Source of the DNA: Guptibacillus hwajinpoensis | GTDB taxonomy: Bacteria > Bacillota > Bacilli > Bacillales > Guptibacillaceae | Assembly: GCF_001039475.1 (NCBI RefSeq) | Contig: NZ_LELK01000011.1 | Location: 1 to 58,953, forward strand | Length of the DNA stretch: 58,953 bases | Direction of reading: 5' to 3' | Shown: positions 1 to 10,322 of the stretch, in pieces | Layout: each line of letters begins with the position of its first letter | Numbering within the stretch: the first letter of the stretch is position 1 | Translations under genes and position numbers: made by a program | Notes under the pieces: generated by a model | Told to the model about the DNA's origin: nothing | What the model saw: only the letters and a program-made list of their open reading frames with translations | The model's database searches: none

Positions 1-30
1 TTCGGGAGATCCATGAGGATCTGGCATCGC

Positions 31-146
31 GCAGCTGACGAAGAAGTTCGCCGCTTATCGCGCCCCGTGTGAGAACATGGAAGTTAAGCTCTCGCGCCGA
101 TGGTAGTTGGGGGATCTCCCCCTGCAAGAGTAGGACGTCGCTGGGC
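31..146 (+). rRNA. rrf: 5S ribosomal RNA (5' half aberrant)
   Basis: The 3' two thirds, from about base 75, read as a normal Bacillus 5S rRNA: gaagttaagctc, the cgccgatggtagt block, the hairpin gggggatctccccc, then agagtaggacg and the closing strand gtcgctgggc. The expected 5' half (the gcgaagaggtcacacccgttccc region) is not recognisable, and a clean 5' partner for the closing strand is missing. The start at 31 is inferred from the usual length of about 116 bases. A rho-independent terminator follows at once, so this is the end of an rRNA operon. The damaged half sits at the window edge, where an assembly or consensus error is the simplest explanation. Confidence 0.75.
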
Positions 147-157
147 AACGATGAGAA

Positions 158-188
158 GTCAGAGATCATTTGATCTCTGACTTTTTTT
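158..188 (+). terminator. rRNA operon terminator
   Basis: A perfect 10-bp stem, gtcagagatc paired with gatctctgac, has an ATTT loop and is followed by seven T residues. It lies 11 bases after the 5S 3' end and closes the upstream rRNA operon. Confidence 0.92.
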
Positions 189-527
189 ATGTTTAATAAT
201 CTTTAGAATATATGTCATTCCTATTAGCTCTCTATACCCCTCTATCATTCCTATTAATTGGACAGTACTTAAGTGGTTCATGCAGAGTCAAGAATAAAAT
301 AGAAGTTAGTCAACTATATCAAAAGGGTATTGTTAAAAGATAGAGTGGTAATAGACTAGGTTAGATCACTAAGAAAAAACAACAATATATATATTATCTT
401 CTCCTCTGATTAATTGAGACGTATAAAACACCTCTTGAAAAACCAAGAAAAAAAGAGACGGTTTAAGTGTTTTTATTCTATCTAAAATGGTAATGCTTGA
501 ATAGGACAGACGCAGAAGCCTGTCTCT
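189..527. other. intergenic region without a recognisable gene
   Basis: AT-rich spacer between the 5S terminator and the ctsR promoter. I see no tRNA and no convincing reading frame. A short direct repeat, tcattcctatta, occurs at 215-226 and 245-256. A weak hairpin has arms aaaacac at 425-431 and gtgtttt at 468-474, with a further T-rich stretch after it. Neither can be assigned a function. Confidence 0.6.
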
Positions 528-555
528 TTGCAATCCTACATAAACGCGTTATAAT
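528..555 (+). promoter_or_regulatory. SigA promoter of the ctsR operon
   Basis: A -35 box TTGCAA at 528-533 and a perfect -10 box TATAAT at 550-555 are separated by 16 bp. Transcription should start near 562, inside the CtsR operator that follows. Confidence 0.7.
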
Positions 556-563
556 ATACTCAA

Positions 564-580
564 CGTCAAATATAGTCAAA
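564..580 (+). promoter_or_regulatory. CtsR operator (heptad direct repeat)
   Basis: Two heptads, cGTCAAA at 564-570 and aGTCAAA at 574-580, are separated by 3 bp. This is the known CtsR recognition pattern of low-GC Gram-positives. It overlaps the inferred transcription start of ctsR, so CtsR would repress its own operon, with release under heat or protein stress. Confidence 0.9.
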
Positions 581-611
581 GTCAGTATGGAGACGGAGAG
601 GAGGGAAATAA

Positions 612-1073
612 GTGAGGAATGTTTCCGATATTATCGAAGCTTACTTAAAGAAAATACTAATGGTGGATGGCAAGGATGCCGTTGAAATTAAGCGAAGTGA
701 AATTGCGGATAAATTTCAATGTGTTCCCTCTCAAATTAATTATGTTATTAATACTCGCTTTACGATTGAAAAAGGGTACATTGTGGAAAGTAAGAGAGGT
801 GGAGGGGGCTATATAAGAATTGTTAAGGTCAAACCCGAAACCCACGCTGATTTAATTGATGAGATGTTACACCTTGTTAAAAATCAAGTTCCACAGGTAG
901 TTTCTGAAAATATTATCCTTCGTTTGCTAGAAGAAGAGGTAATTTCGGAACGAGAAGCGAAGTTAATGTTAAGCGTACTTGATCGTACTGTGATTACAAT
1001 AGAACTACCGTTACGAGATCATTTGCGAGCAAATATGTTGCGTGCAATGCTTATAGCATTAAAATATAAATAA
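612..1073 (+). CDS. ctsR: CtsR, class III heat-shock repressor
   Basis: The 153-residue protein is the transcriptional repressor of clp genes. The winged helix-turn-helix lies around residues 27-70. Its wing carries Arg62 followed by four glycines, the tip that inserts in the minor groove and is known as the site of McsB arginine phosphorylation. The C-terminal half is the dimerisation and McsB/ClpC-interacting domain. The GTG start at 612 has the ribosome site GGAGAGGAGGG just upstream. It is first in ctsR-mcsA-mcsB-clpC and is autoregulated through the operator at 564-580. The family assignment is secure. Confidence 0.97.
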   Translation: MRNVSDIIEAYLKKILMVDGKDAVEIKRSEIADKFQCVPSQINYVINTRFTIEKGYIVESKRGGGGYIRIVKVKPETHADLIDEMLHLVKNQVPQVVSENIILRLLEEEVISEREAKLMLSVLDRTVITIELPLRDHLRANMLRAMLIALKYK

Positions 1074-1109
1074 TAACTACCTTTAAGGATAAAAGGGGAG
1101 GGTTGCCGG

Positions 1110-1646
1110 ATGACATGCCAAGAATGTGGTGAGCGCCCAGCTACGCTTCATTTCACCAAAATAATAAACGGTGAAAAAACAGAAATTCATATTTGTGAAA
1201 AATGCGCTAAAGAAAAAGGTGAGGCTGAGCCAGGCACTAACCATTTTTCTATCCATAACTTATTATCGGGATTACTTAATTTCGAAACACCTATTGGGGA
1301 TAGTCCCGCACAATCTTTTTACAAACAGCAGCAGACTAATTGCCCGAAATGCGGTATATCTTATCAGCAATTCACGAAAATTGGTCGTTTTGGTTGCTCA
1401 GTGTGTTACAAAACGTTCGCAGACAAACTTGATCCGATACTTAAGAAAGTACATGGTGGCAATACTGCTCATACTGGTAAAGTGCCTACACGAGCAGGTG
1501 CTGCCATACAAATTGAGCGTAAAGTACAGAACCTTCGAAGTAAGATGAAAGAATACATCGAACTTGAAGAATTCGAAAAAGCTGCTGAAACAAGAGATAT
1601 CATTCGTTCCCTAGAACAACGAACTTCTTGGGAAGGAGGAGAATAA
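1110..1646 (+). CDS. mcsA: McsA, zinc-finger activator of McsB
   Basis: The 178-residue protein activates the arginine kinase McsB and helps control CtsR. Four CXXC motifs are visible: CQEC at residue 3, CEKC near 29, CPKC near 77 and CSVC near 94, making two zinc-binding units. The C-terminus has a UVR-type motif (a coiled coil around [16 protein letters not shown]) of the kind also found in ClpC. The ATG at 1110 is preceded by AGGGGAGGG. The stop TAA shares its last A with the mcsB ATG, so the two are translationally coupled. Confidence 0.96.
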   Translation: MTCQECGERPATLHFTKIINGEKTEIHICEKCAKEKGEAEPGTNHFSIHNLLSGLLNFETPIGDSPAQSFYKQQQTNCPKCGISYQQFTKIGRFGCSVCYKTFADKLDPILKKVHGGNTAHTGKVPTRAGAAIQIERKVQNLRSKMKEYIELEEFEKAAETRDIIRSLEQRTSWEGGE

Positions 1647-2743
1647 TGTCACTTCAGCGATTTATCAGTGAAGCTGTAAGCCCTTGGATGAAAGATGAAG
1701 GTCCGGATTCAGACATTGTCATGAGTAGTAGAGTTAGATTCGCTCGAAACTTAAAAAATTATGTCTTCCCGATTCTTTCCGATCGTGAACAGAATTTAGA
1801 GGTTATCAAAGAGGTCCGAAGTGAATTTAATGATGTGCCTGATGACCATATTGGGGAACTTGAACTACTTGAGATGGAAGATCTCAAACCCATTGAAAAA
1901 AGAGTACTTGTTGAGAAGCACCTTATTAGTCGTAATCTAATAGAGCAATCCAAAAATGGTGCTGTTCTTCTCAGTGAAAATGAAACAGTTAGCATTATGG
2001 TCAATGAGGAAGACCATTTTCGTATTCAATGTCTAGTAGCTGGTTTTGAACTTAAAAAGGCATTTAATTTAGCTAATTCTCTTGATGACTGGATAGAGAG
2101 TAAGGTTGATTACGCTTTTGATGAAAGAAGAGGATACTTAACAAGTTGCCCTACTAATGTTGGAACTGGTATGAGGGCTTCAGTAATGTTGCACCTTCCT
2201 GCATTAGTTCTAACGCAACAGTTAAATCACATTATTCCTGCTATAAACCAACTTGGCCTCGTTGTAAGAGGAAGCTATGGAGAAGGAAGTGAAGCGCTGG
2301 GTAATATCTTTCAAATCTCAAATCAAATTACACTTGGTAAAACAGAGACTGATATTATCGAAGATCTCCAGGGTGTTGTTATGCAGGTCATTGAGAAGGA
2401 AAGAGCTGCGAGACGCGCGTTACTTGATAATTCTAGAATTGAGCTTGAGGATCGTGTTTATCGATCACTTGGTATCCTTGAGAATAGCAGAATTATTCAA
2501 TCAAAAGAAGCAGCTAAATGTCTTTCAGACGTTCGATTAGGAATTGATTTAGGACTTGTAAAAGGCCTATCCAAATCGATTCTGACTGAGTTGCTCATCT
2601 TAACTCAGCCAGGCTTTCTACAGCAATTTGCTGGCGCAAGCTTAACCCCGACAGAACGGGATATCAAACGAGCTACTTTAATAAGAGAACGACTTGAACT
2701 AGAATATCAACTATCGAAGAAATCGGAGGGTGATGAACAATGA
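1646..2743 (+). CDS. mcsB: McsB, protein arginine kinase
   Basis: The 365-residue phosphagen-kinase-like enzyme phosphorylates arginines on proteins, marking them for ClpCP and inactivating CtsR. Visible signatures are SSRVRFARN (about residues 27-35, nucleotide binding), NEEDH near 120, a catalytic-loop cysteine in [14 protein letters not shown] near 167, [10 protein letters not shown], and the phospho-arginine pocket RDIKRA near 338 (family pattern RDXXRA). I chose the ATG at 1646 because GGAAGGAGGAG lies at the right distance; the in-frame ATG at 1628 would put that site inside the gene. It overlaps mcsA by one base and clpC by four. Confidence 0.96.
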   Translation: MSLQRFISEAVSPWMKDEGPDSDIVMSSRVRFARNLKNYVFPILSDREQNLEVIKEVRSEFNDVPDDHIGELELLEMEDLKPIEKRVLVEKHLISRNLIEQSKNGAVLLSENETVSIMVNEEDHFRIQCLVAGFELKKAFNLANSLDDWIESKVDYAFDERRGYLTSCPTNVGTGMRASVMLHLPALVLTQQLNHIIPAINQLGLVVRGSYGEGSEALGNIFQISNQITLGKTETDIIEDLQGVVMQVIEKERAARRALLDNSRIELEDRVYRSLGILENSRIIQSKEAAKCLSDVRLGIDLGLVKGLSKSILTELLILTQPGFLQQFAGASLTPTERDIKRATLIRERLELEYQLSKKSEGDEQ

Positions 2744-5181
2744 TGTTTGGACGATTTACAGAACGTGCCCAGAAAGTACTTGCTTTAGCACAGGAAGAAG
2801 CGATTCGACTTGGTCATAACAATGTAGGAACAGAACATATTCTTCTAGGCTTAATTCGCGAAGGTGAAGGAATTGCTGCAAAAGCGCTGACGGCGCTAGG
2901 ACTTGGTTCAGAAAAGATTCAAAAAGAAGTTGAGAAGTTAATTGGCCGTGGACAGGATTCTGTCCAGTCAATCCACTATACTCCAAGGGCTAAGAAGGTA
3001 ATTGAATTATCAATGGATGAAGCTCGTAAATTAAGTCATTCATACGTTGGTACTGAGCATATCCTACTAGGGCTTATCCGTGAAGGTGAAGGCGTAGCTG
3101 CAAGAGTGCTTAACAATCTTGGAGTAAGCTTAAACAAAGCGCGTCAACAAGTATTGCAACTGTTAGGAAGCAATGAAAGTTCTTCATCTAGCCATCAAGC
3201 TGGAGGTGCCAGTGCAAATACACCAACACTAGATAGTTTAGCTAGAGATCTAACAGTTATTGCACGTGACAATGGCCTTGATCCTGTAATTGGCCGAAGC
3301 AAAGAGATTGAACGTGTTATCGAGGTGCTTAGTCGCCGTACCAAAAACAACCCAGTTCTAATTGGTGAACCAGGTGTCGGTAAGACAGCCATTGCTGAAG
3401 GTTTAGCTCAGCAAATTATTAATAACGAAGTACCAGAAACGCTTCGTGATAAGCGCGTTATGACTCTGGATATGGGAACCGTTGTAGCAGGAACGAAATA
3501 TCGCGGGGAATTCGAAGATCGCTTGAAGAAAGTGATGGACGAAATTCGTCAAGCAGGTAACATCATTCTATTCATTGATGAACTTCACACGCTAATTGGT
3601 GCTGGTGGCGCGGAAGGTGCGATTGATGCATCGAATATTCTTAAACCTGCTCTAGCACGTGGTGAGCTACAATGTATCGGAGCAACTACCCTTGATGAGT
3701 ACCGTAAGTATATTGAGAAAGACGCCGCTCTTGAGCGTCGTTTCCAGCCGATTCAGGTTAATGAACCTACAAGTGATGAATCAGCATTAATTCTAAAAGG
3801 TCTTCGCGATCGTTATGAAGCCCATCACCGTGTAACTATTACTGATGAGGCAATTGAAGCAGCAGTTAAGCTGTCAGACCGATATATTTCAGATCGCTTC
3901 TTGCCAGATAAAGCTATTGATTTAATAGACGAAGCAGCTTCGAAAGTTCGTCTACGTTCATATACAGCACCACCAAATTTGAAAGAGCTTGATAAAAAGT
4001 TAGAAGAAGTGCGTAAAGAAAAAGATGCTTCTGTTCAAAGTCAGGAGTTTGAGAAAGCAGCTTCCCTACGTGATTCAGAGCAACGTTTACGCGAACAGCT
4101 TGAACAAACGAAGAAGGAATGGAAAGAAAAACAAGGGAAAGAGAACCAAGAAGTTTCTCCTGAAGATATTGCGATCGTCGTTGCAAACTGGACCGGTATC
4201 CCGGTTTCTAAATTAGAAGAACAGGAAACAGAGCGTCTTCTAAGAATGGAGGAAATCCTTCATAATCGCTTAATTGGTCAGGAAGAAGCAGTTAAGTCGA
4301 TCTCGAAAGCGGTACGTCGAGCACGTGCTGGACTAAAAGATCCGAAACGTCCAATTGGCTCGTTTATCTTCTTAGGACCAACTGGTGTTGGTAAAACTGA
4401 ACTAGCTCGCGCCGTTGCAGAAACGTTATTCGGTGAAGAAGATTCAGTTATCCGAATTGATATGTCTGAGTATATGGAGAAACACTCAACATCACGACTA
4501 GTAGGTTCACCTCCAGGATATGTTGGCTATGAAGAAGGCGGACAATTAACTGAAAAAGTACGCCGCAAACCTTATTCAGTTATCCTTCTAGATGAAATTG
4601 AAAAAGCACATCCAGATGTGTTTAACATCTTGCTCCAAGTTCTGGAAGATGGCCGTTTAACAGATTCCAAAGGTCGAGTTGTTGATTTCCGTAACACCGT
4701 CGTTATCATGACCTCAAACGTAGGGGCAAGCACGCTGAAGCGCAATAAATACGTTGGCTTTACAACGGGCTCTGAAGGTCAGGAATACAGTGATATGAAG
4801 GGTAAAGTAATGGACGATTTAAAGAAAACCTTCCGTCCAGAATTCTTGAACCGTATTGACGAAACCATTGTCTTCCACTCTCTTGAGAAGAAACACCTTA
4901 AAGAAATCATTGTCTTAATGGTCAATAGTCTTAAAGCACGTTTATCAGACCATGGTATTGATTTTGAACTAACTGACTCTGCTTTAGATAAAATCTCTGA
5001 AGAAGGTTACGATCCAGACTACGGAGCTCGACCACTTCGAAGATCACTACAGCGTCATATTGAAGATCGTCTTTCTGAAGAGTTATTAAAAGGCAACATT
5101 GAAAAAGGTCAAAGAGTAAAAATCGATTATCAAAATGAAAACTTCTCAGTAGAAACACTTTCTGAAGCTACATCATCCTAG
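2740..5181 (+). CDS. clpC: ClpC, AAA+ unfoldase of the ClpCP protease
   Basis: The 813-residue Hsp100 ATPase unfolds phospho-arginine-tagged and adaptor-delivered proteins for ClpP. Order of parts: N-domain with two Clp_N repeats (residues 1-150), D1 with Walker A GEPGVGKT near 208 and Walker B ILFIDE, a middle domain containing a UVR motif near 425-460, then D2 with Walker A GPTGVGKT and VILLDE. The ClpP-docking loop holds VGFTTGS near 670. The start MMFGRF matches B. subtilis and overlaps the mcsB stop (ATGA). A strong terminator at 5189 closes the operon. Confidence 0.98.
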   Translation: MMFGRFTERAQKVLALAQEEAIRLGHNNVGTEHILLGLIREGEGIAAKALTALGLGSEKIQKEVEKLIGRGQDSVQSIHYTPRAKKVIELSMDEARKLSHSYVGTEHILLGLIREGEGVAARVLNNLGVSLNKARQQVLQLLGSNESSSSSHQAGGASANTPTLDSLARDLTVIARDNGLDPVIGRSKEIERVIEVLSRRTKNNPVLIGEPGVGKTAIAEGLAQQIINNEVPETLRDKRVMTLDMGTVVAGTKYRGEFEDRLKKVMDEIRQAGNIILFIDELHTLIGAGGAEGAIDASNILKPALARGELQCIGATTLDEYRKYIEKDAALERRFQPIQVNEPTSDESALILKGLRDRYEAHHRVTITDEAIEAAVKLSDRYISDRFLPDKAIDLIDEAASKVRLRSYTAPPNLKELDKKLEEVRKEKDASVQSQEFEKAASLRDSEQRLREQLEQTKKEWKEKQGKENQEVSPEDIAIVVANWTGIPVSKLEEQETERLLRMEEILHNRLIGQEEAVKSISKAVRRARAGLKDPKRPIGSFIFLGPTGVGKTELARAVAETLFGEEDSVIRIDMSEYMEKHSTSRLVGSPPGYVGYEEGGQLTEKVRRKPYSVILLDEIEKAHPDVFNILLQVLEDGRLTDSKGRVVDFRNTVVIMTSNVGASTLKRNKYVGFTTGSEGQEYSDMKGKVMDDLKKTFRPEFLNRIDETIVFHSLEKKHLKEIIVLMVNSLKARLSDHGIDFELTDSALDKISEEGYDPDYGARPLRRSLQRHIEDRLSEELLKGNIEKGQRVKIDYQNENFSVETLSEATSS

Positions 5182-5188
5182 AAGAACC

Positions 5189-5227
5189 AACCGGAAGGCA
5201 ATTGTCTTCCGGTTTTCTAATTTTTTT
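5189..5227 (+). terminator. terminator after clpC
   Basis: A 9-bp perfect stem, aaccggaag paired with cttccggtt, is followed by a T-rich tract ending in seven T residues. It separates the CtsR operon from radA. Confidence 0.9.
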
Positions 5228-5366
5228 AGAGTGGTTGTCTCTATTTAAGGGAATGGGTATAAAAGTACTACAATAATGAGAATTGTACAAGGTCATATGA
5301 ACTTGTAATTTATGATAAGCTTAGTCTAAACAACATGTGCTGTACTATCGAAAGTGAGGAAGAAGG

Positions 5367-6743
5367 ATGGCAAAGAAAAAAACGAAATTCATGTGTCAGG
5401 ATTGTGGGTATGAATCTCCAAAATGGATGGGGAAGTGTCCGGGCTGTCACCAGTGGAATACGATGGTTGAAGAATTTCTACCTTCAGATAATGATCGTAG
5501 AAGATTTGTAACTTCTGATGAAGGGACGATGAGTAAAGCAACGTCAATTCGAAGTATACAAAAAGAAATGGAGCCGAGAATTTTTACGCAAATTACGGAG
5601 CTTGATCGTGTATTAGGAGGAGGAGTTGTTCCAGGTTCACTCGTACTTGTTGGAGGAGACCCGGGTATTGGTAAATCAACGCTTTTACTGCAAACATCAT
5701 CAAAACTTGCTGATCAAGATCATCCCGTTTTGTATATATCAGGTGAGGAGTCTGTTAAGCAAACGAAGATACGTGCAGATCGTTTAGGAGTCGATGCAGA
5801 AAAATTATTTGTATTAGCGGAGACAGATCTTGAGTATATTAGTAAAGCGATTGAAGAAATAAACCCCCAACTTGTCATTATTGACTCAATTCAGACGATA
5901 TTCAGGTCAGAAGTCACTTCAGCTCCGGGGAGCGTTTCACAAGTAAGAGAGTGTACATCACAGCTTATGAGAATTGCTAAGACAAGAGGCATTGCTATTT
6001 TCATTGTTGGTCACGTTACGAAAGAAGGGTCGATAGCAGGACCGCGACTTCTTGAACATATGGTTGATGCTGTTCTGTATTTTGAAGGTGAACGACATCA
6101 CACGTTTAGGATTCTCCGTGGGGTTAAGAATCGTTTCGGTTCAACAAATGAAATAGGTGTGTTTGAAATGAAAGAAGAGGGACTTGAAGAAGTGCTTAAC
6201 CCTTCAGAAATCTTTCTAGAAGAACGATCTTCGGGTGCAGCTGGCTCAACTGTTGTCGCTTCGATGGAAGGAACTCGAACAGTTCTCGTAGAGATTCAGG
6301 CACTTATTTCACCGACTAGCTTTGGTAACCCGCGTAGGACCGCTACAGGAATAGATCATAATCGTGTATCACTACTAATGGCAGTCCTAGAGAAACGAGT
6401 TGGTCTTCTACTTCAGAACCAGGATGCCTATCTAAATGTTGCAGGTGGCGTCAGGCTTGATGAACCGGCTATCGATCTTGCTATTGCTGTATCAATTGCA
6501 TCAAGCTTTAGGGATAAGCCAACAAGACCATCAGATATTGTCGTTGGAGAAATTGGTCTTACTGGTGAGATTAGACGTGTTTCACGTATTGAACAGCGTG
6601 TGATTGAAGCAGCTAAGCTTGGATTTGAACGCGCAATCATTCCTAAGAAAAATATAGGTGGTTGGACTTTCCCAGAAGGGATTCAAGTAATTGGTGTCCA
6701 AACTGTAGACGAAGCATTAAATGAGGCGTTAGGAGGGCAGTAA
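5367..6743 (+). CDS. radA: RadA/Sms, DNA repair and branch-migration ATPase
   Basis: The 458-residue RecA-like helicase acts in recombination-intermediate processing. Domains in order: an N-terminal C4 zinc finger (CQDC near 10, CPGC near 24), a RecA-like ATPase with Walker [11 protein letters not shown] near 93, the RadA signature KNRFGSTNE near 255, and a C-terminal Lon-protease-like domain without the proteolytic serine. The ATG at 5367 follows GTGAGGAAGAAGG. disA starts on the base after the radA stop, which couples the two genes; this matters because RadA is known to modulate DisA. Confidence 0.97.
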   Translation: MAKKKTKFMCQDCGYESPKWMGKCPGCHQWNTMVEEFLPSDNDRRRFVTSDEGTMSKATSIRSIQKEMEPRIFTQITELDRVLGGGVVPGSLVLVGGDPGIGKSTLLLQTSSKLADQDHPVLYISGEESVKQTKIRADRLGVDAEKLFVLAETDLEYISKAIEEINPQLVIIDSIQTIFRSEVTSAPGSVSQVRECTSQLMRIAKTRGIAIFIVGHVTKEGSIAGPRLLEHMVDAVLYFEGERHHTFRILRGVKNRFGSTNEIGVFEMKEEGLEEVLNPSEIFLEERSSGAAGSTVVASMEGTRTVLVEIQALISPTSFGNPRRTATGIDHNRVSLLMAVLEKRVGLLLQNQDAYLNVAGGVRLDEPAIDLAIAVSIASSFRDKPTRPSDIVVGEIGLTGEIRRVSRIEQRVIEAAKLGFERAIIPKKNIGGWTFPEGIQVIGVQTVDEALNEALGGQ

Positions 6744-7805
6744 ATGGAGATAGATAAGCAGCAAGAAGTTATAAATGAAATCCTAAAAATAGTAGCGCCA
6801 GGAACTCAGTTGAGACACGGCATTGATAATATTCTCCGAGCTAAGACTGGAGGATTAATTGTTGTTGGGTATGATGGAAAAGTTCAAGATCTTGTCGACG
6901 GTGGTTTTTCAATTGAATGTCGGTTCACACCAGCATACTTATATGAACTTGCTAAGATGGATGGGGCTATTATCTTAAATAAAGAAGCATCTAGGATTTT
7001 ATATGCGAATACTCAGCTCATCCCAGAAACCTCAATTTCTTCAACGGAAACCGGAATCCGGCATCGAACAGCAGAACGAGTTGCCAAGCAAACAGGTAAT
7101 CTAGTGATATCTATTTCTCAACGGCGCAACGTTATTACTCTCTATCAAGGAAGTATCCGATATTCTCTTAAAGAGATTGGCGTAATTCTTACGAAAGCAA
7201 ATCAAGCTATGCAGACACTTGAGAAATATAAGTCGGTACTAGATCAGGGAATAACAGATCTAGGAGCTCTAGAATTTGAGGAGCTTGTTACTCTCCAAGA
7301 GGTAGCTCAAGTGATTCATCGTATTGAGATGGTTCTTCGAATTAAAAAAGAGATTTTAAATTATATTAACGAACTAGGAACAGAAGGTCGACTTATTAGC
7401 ATGCAAATGGAGGAACTTGTTTCCAATCTTGAAGATGAAGCCAAGTGGTTAATTGGCGATTATGTGAAAGAAGTAGACGAGACGCCAGCAGACGTTATGA
7501 AGAGACTGAAGAAACTGACCAGCGACGATCTTCTTGAGGAAAATTCGATTATGCGAATTCTAGGCTATGCTGACCAGAATGTGAATGTAACGCCAAGGGG
7601 CTATCGTATTCTACATAAGATTCCGCGCTTGCCTTCAAATATCATTGAGAATCTAGTGGAACGTTTCGATACCCTGAATGCAATATCCAAAGCGTCCATA
7701 GAGGAACTAGATCAAGTAGATGGAATTGGCGCTATACGCGCAAAGAAGATTAAAGAGGGTTTAAAGCGAATTCAAGAACAATTGTTTGTAGATCGCCATA
7801 TCTAG
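6744..7805 (+). CDS. disA: DisA, DNA integrity scanning diadenylate cyclase
   Basis: The 353-residue enzyme makes c-di-AMP from two ATP while scanning DNA for branched structures. The N-terminal DAC domain carries the catalytic DGA motif (KMDGAIIL, near residue 75) and the nucleotide-binding RHRTAER motif near 108. A helical spine follows, and the C-terminal helix-hairpin-helix domain ([17 protein letters not shown]) binds DNA junctions. There are no intergenic bases between radA and disA; GGAGG inside the end of radA supplies the ribosome site. In B. subtilis this checkpoint delays sporulation when DNA is damaged. Confidence 0.97.
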   Translation: MEIDKQQEVINEILKIVAPGTQLRHGIDNILRAKTGGLIVVGYDGKVQDLVDGGFSIECRFTPAYLYELAKMDGAIILNKEASRILYANTQLIPETSISSTETGIRHRTAERVAKQTGNLVISISQRRNVITLYQGSIRYSLKEIGVILTKANQAMQTLEKYKSVLDQGITDLGALEFEELVTLQEVAQVIHRIEMVLRIKKEILNYINELGTEGRLISMQMEELVSNLEDEAKWLIGDYVKEVDETPADVMKRLKKLTSDDLLEENSIMRILGYADQNVNVTPRGYRILHKIPRLPSNIIENLVERFDTLNAISKASIEELDQVDGIGAIRAKKIKEGLKRIQEQLFVDRHI

Positions 7806-7965
7806 TGCGATCAAATAGACATTCAATTGGGGCTGTGCTAATCTATAATTAATTTAGAGTAATGAAAGTTAACATATAATCATACTATAAATTTTGCATA
7901 ATTCAAGGATATACGTTTCAATTTTGATAATTTGTTTATAATGTTAAAAGGAGGTGAAAACGTCA

Positions 7966-9063
7966 ATGATAAAGTGGATCGTGCAGTTGTTTTTTATCAT
8001 TTTAGGCGGAGCGCTGGGCTTAGTATATTTACCAGATTTAATACAATTACTCAATATAGGGGATCTTCCTTCGGTATTTAGCAACTCTTATGCAGGAGCT
8101 GTAATAGGAGCTGTGCTCTTCTTTCTAGCAACTTTTTGGGTGACAGATTATATTGTAGACTTTATAAGACTTATTGAAGAAAAGGTTGTGAAAGCACCGG
8201 TTGGAGACGTACTATTTGGGTCAATTGGACTGATTATTGGACTTATAGTTGCATTTTTAATAAACGTATCTCTGGCTGAAATTAATCTCCCGGTTGTTAG
8301 TAATGTTCTGCCAATCTTTATATCTGTCCTTTGTGGTTACTTTGGCTTCCAGGTAGGCTTTAAGAAACGTGATGAACTGATTAATCTGTTCATTAATAAC
8401 AAAGGCAAGGATAAAAAGAAAGATGCTGATGAAGACGAGATCGATGCTGGTTCTTCTAAGCTTAAAATTCTTGATACAAGTGTCATCATCGATGGTAGAA
8501 TCGCAGATATTTGCCAAACTGGTTTTCTAGAAGGAACGCTTGTTATTCCTCAGTTTGTTCTTGAAGAATTACAGCATATAGCTGATTCGTCTGATGTTTT
8601 AAAGCGTAATCGTGGTCGACGTGGACTTGATATTTTGAACAAGATCCAGAAAGAACTTGAAGTGAACGTTGAAATATATGAAGGTGACTTTGAAGAAATA
8701 CAAGAAGTAGACAGCAAGCTTGTTAAACTCGCGAAACTTGTTAATGGTATGGTTGTTACAAATGATTTTAATTTGAACAAAGTCTGTGAACTACAAAAAG
8801 TTCAAGTATTGAACATTAATGACTTAGCAAATGCTGTGAAGCCGGTTGTTCTTCCAGGCGAAGAGCTTAACGTTCAGGTCATTAAGGATGGGAAAGAATA
8901 TAACCAGGGCGTTGCTTATTTAGATGATGGTACAATGATTGTAGTAGAAGAAGGAAGAAACTATATAGGTAAAACAATTGATGTGCTTGTGACGAGTGTG
9001 TTGCAAACATCAGCTGGGCGGATGATTTTTGCGAAGCCCAAACTTCTTGAAAAAGCACTTTAG
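7966..9063 (+). CDS. yacL: YacL-type membrane protein with PIN and TRAM domains
   Basis: This 365-residue protein has about four hydrophobic segments in residues 1-140, a charged linker rich in Lys/Asp, then a PIN nuclease-fold domain starting at KILDTSVIIDGR near 165 with acidic residues typical of PIN ribonucleases. A C-terminal TRAM domain of the RNA-binding OB type starts at VQVIKDGKEYNQG. The product is probably a membrane-anchored RNase-like protein; its substrate is not established. I place the start at ATG 7966, after AAAGGAGGTG at 7947-7955. The GTG at 7954 lies inside that ribosome site. A TATAAT at 7937-7942 could be the -10 of its own promoter, but no good -35 is seen. Confidence 0.92.
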   Translation: MIKWIVQLFFIILGGALGLVYLPDLIQLLNIGDLPSVFSNSYAGAVIGAVLFFLATFWVTDYIVDFIRLIEEKVVKAPVGDVLFGSIGLIIGLIVAFLINVSLAEINLPVVSNVLPIFISVLCGYFGFQVGFKKRDELINLFINNKGKDKKKDADEDEIDAGSSKLKILDTSVIIDGRIADICQTGFLEGTLVIPQFVLEELQHIADSSDVLKRNRGRRGLDILNKIQKELEVNVEIYEGDFEEIQEVDSKLVKLAKLVNGMVVTNDFNLNKVCELQKVQVLNINDLANAVKPVVLPGEELNVQVIKDGKEYNQGVAYLDDGTMIVVEEGRNYIGKTIDVLVTSVLQTSAGRMIFAKPKLLEKAL

Positions 9064-9088
9064 GCGATAGGCGACGGGGGTTCTAGGT

Positions 9089-9781
9089 TTGAAGTATTCA
9101 GTGGTTATTCCTGCGGCTGGTCAGGGAAAACGGATGAACGCAGGGAGAAACAAGCAATTTATTATGCTAGAAGAAAAACCGATTATCGTTCACACGATAT
9201 CGGTTTTTCAAAGTGATGAGTATTGTGAAGAGATTGTGCTTGCTGTAAATGAGCGGGAACATGACGAATTTCGTTCTCTTATACAGACTCATGAACTAAC
9301 TAAAGTAACGCAAATTGTAACAGGCGGTAAGGAAAGACAGCAAAGTGTATACGAAGGACTTAAAGCACTTGATGGAGATAAAATCGTTTTAATACACGAT
9401 GGTGCCCGTCCATTTTTTACGCATGAAGTTGTAAGGGAAGCCGCTAAAGCAGCAGAATATTATGATGGTGCAATAGTAGCTGTGCCAGTTAAAGATACTA
9501 TTAAACAGGTGGACGAACTGGAGGTCAAGCAAACCATTGATCGATCAAGCTTGTGGGCAGTGCAGACTCCGCAGGCTTTTCGTCTGTCTGTTATTAAAGA
9601 AATTCATCGCTGGGCTGAAGAGCATCAAATTGTCGGTACAGATGATGCTAGTCTTGTAGAAATGAACGGTCGTTCGGTACATGTGATCCTTGGAGACTAT
9701 TGGAATGTTAAATTAACAACCCCTGAGGATTTAATCTTTGCTAGAGCGATTTTGCGAGAGAAGAAGGAGAGTGGAATGTAA
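9089..9781 (+). CDS. ispD: IspD, 2-C-methyl-D-erythritol 4-phosphate cytidylyltransferase
   Basis: The 230-residue cytosolic enzyme couples CTP to methylerythritol phosphate in the MEP isoprenoid pathway. Seen: the nucleotide-binding loop [16 protein letters not shown] at the N-terminus, IHDGARPF near 102 and the C-terminal block GTDDASLVE. The only sensible start is TTG at 9089, preceded by GACGGGGG. The final TAA overlaps the ispF ATG by one base, so this enzyme and IspF, which acts two steps later, are translated together. Confidence 0.97.
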   Translation: MKYSVVIPAAGQGKRMNAGRNKQFIMLEEKPIIVHTISVFQSDEYCEEIVLAVNEREHDEFRSLIQTHELTKVTQIVTGGKERQQSVYEGLKALDGDKIVLIHDGARPFFTHEVVREAAKAAEYYDGAIVAVPVKDTIKQVDELEVKQTIDRSSLWAVQTPQAFRLSVIKEIHRWAEEHQIVGTDDASLVEMNGRSVHVILGDYWNVKLTTPEDLIFARAILREKKESGM

Positions 9782-10254
9782 TGCGAGTTGGTCATGGATT
9801 TGATGTACACAAGTTAGTAGGGAACCGCCCGTGTATTATTGGAGGAGTAACGATTCCGTTCGAAAAAGGACTTTTAGGCCATTCGGATGCGGATGTGCTA
9901 CTTCACTCTGTTGCGGATGCATGTCTTGGGGCTGTCGGTGAAGGGGACATTGGAAAACATTTTCCCGACACAGATGAAGCTTTTAAAGATGCAGATTCGA
10001 AGGAACTTCTTCGCCACGTCTTCCAAATTGTGAAGGAAAAAGGATACATTCTTGGGAATATAGACTGCACAATTATCGCTCAGCTTCCCAAAATGGCTCC
10101 TCATATAACGGCAATGCGTGAAGTGATCGCAAGCCTTCTAGAAGCTGACCTTAGTCAAGTGAATGTGAAAGCAACGACTTCTGAAAAGCTAGGGTTTACT
10201 GGTAGGGGCGAAGGAATTGCTGCTGAGGTTGTAGTCCTGCTTCAAAAGACTTGA
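9781..10254 (+). CDS. ispF: IspF, 2-C-methyl-D-erythritol 2,4-cyclodiphosphate synthase
   Basis: The 157-residue trimeric enzyme of the MEP pathway cyclises CDP-methylerythritol phosphate. Zinc-ligand region DVH (Asp8, His10) and [16 protein letters not shown] with the third ligand His are visible; [16 protein letters not shown] is the C-terminal signature. It starts within the ispD stop. A 68-base gap without a terminator separates it from gltX. Confidence 0.97.
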   Translation: MRVGHGFDVHKLVGNRPCIIGGVTIPFEKGLLGHSDADVLLHSVADACLGAVGEGDIGKHFPDTDEAFKDADSKELLRHVFQIVKEKGYILGNIDCTIIAQLPKMAPHITAMREVIASLLEADLSQVNVKATTSEKLGFTGRGEGIAAEVVVLLQKT

Positions 10255-10322
10255 CCGATAATTTGACTCTAATGGTAAAATAATAAGACAGTTAAAGATA
10301 AAAATTAATGGTGGTGGATAGA

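Noticed and set aside
497-685. Open frame overlapping the ctsR promoter and start
   Set aside because: It runs through the promoter, CtsR operator and ctsR ribosome site, has no ribosome site of its own and no protein-like pattern.
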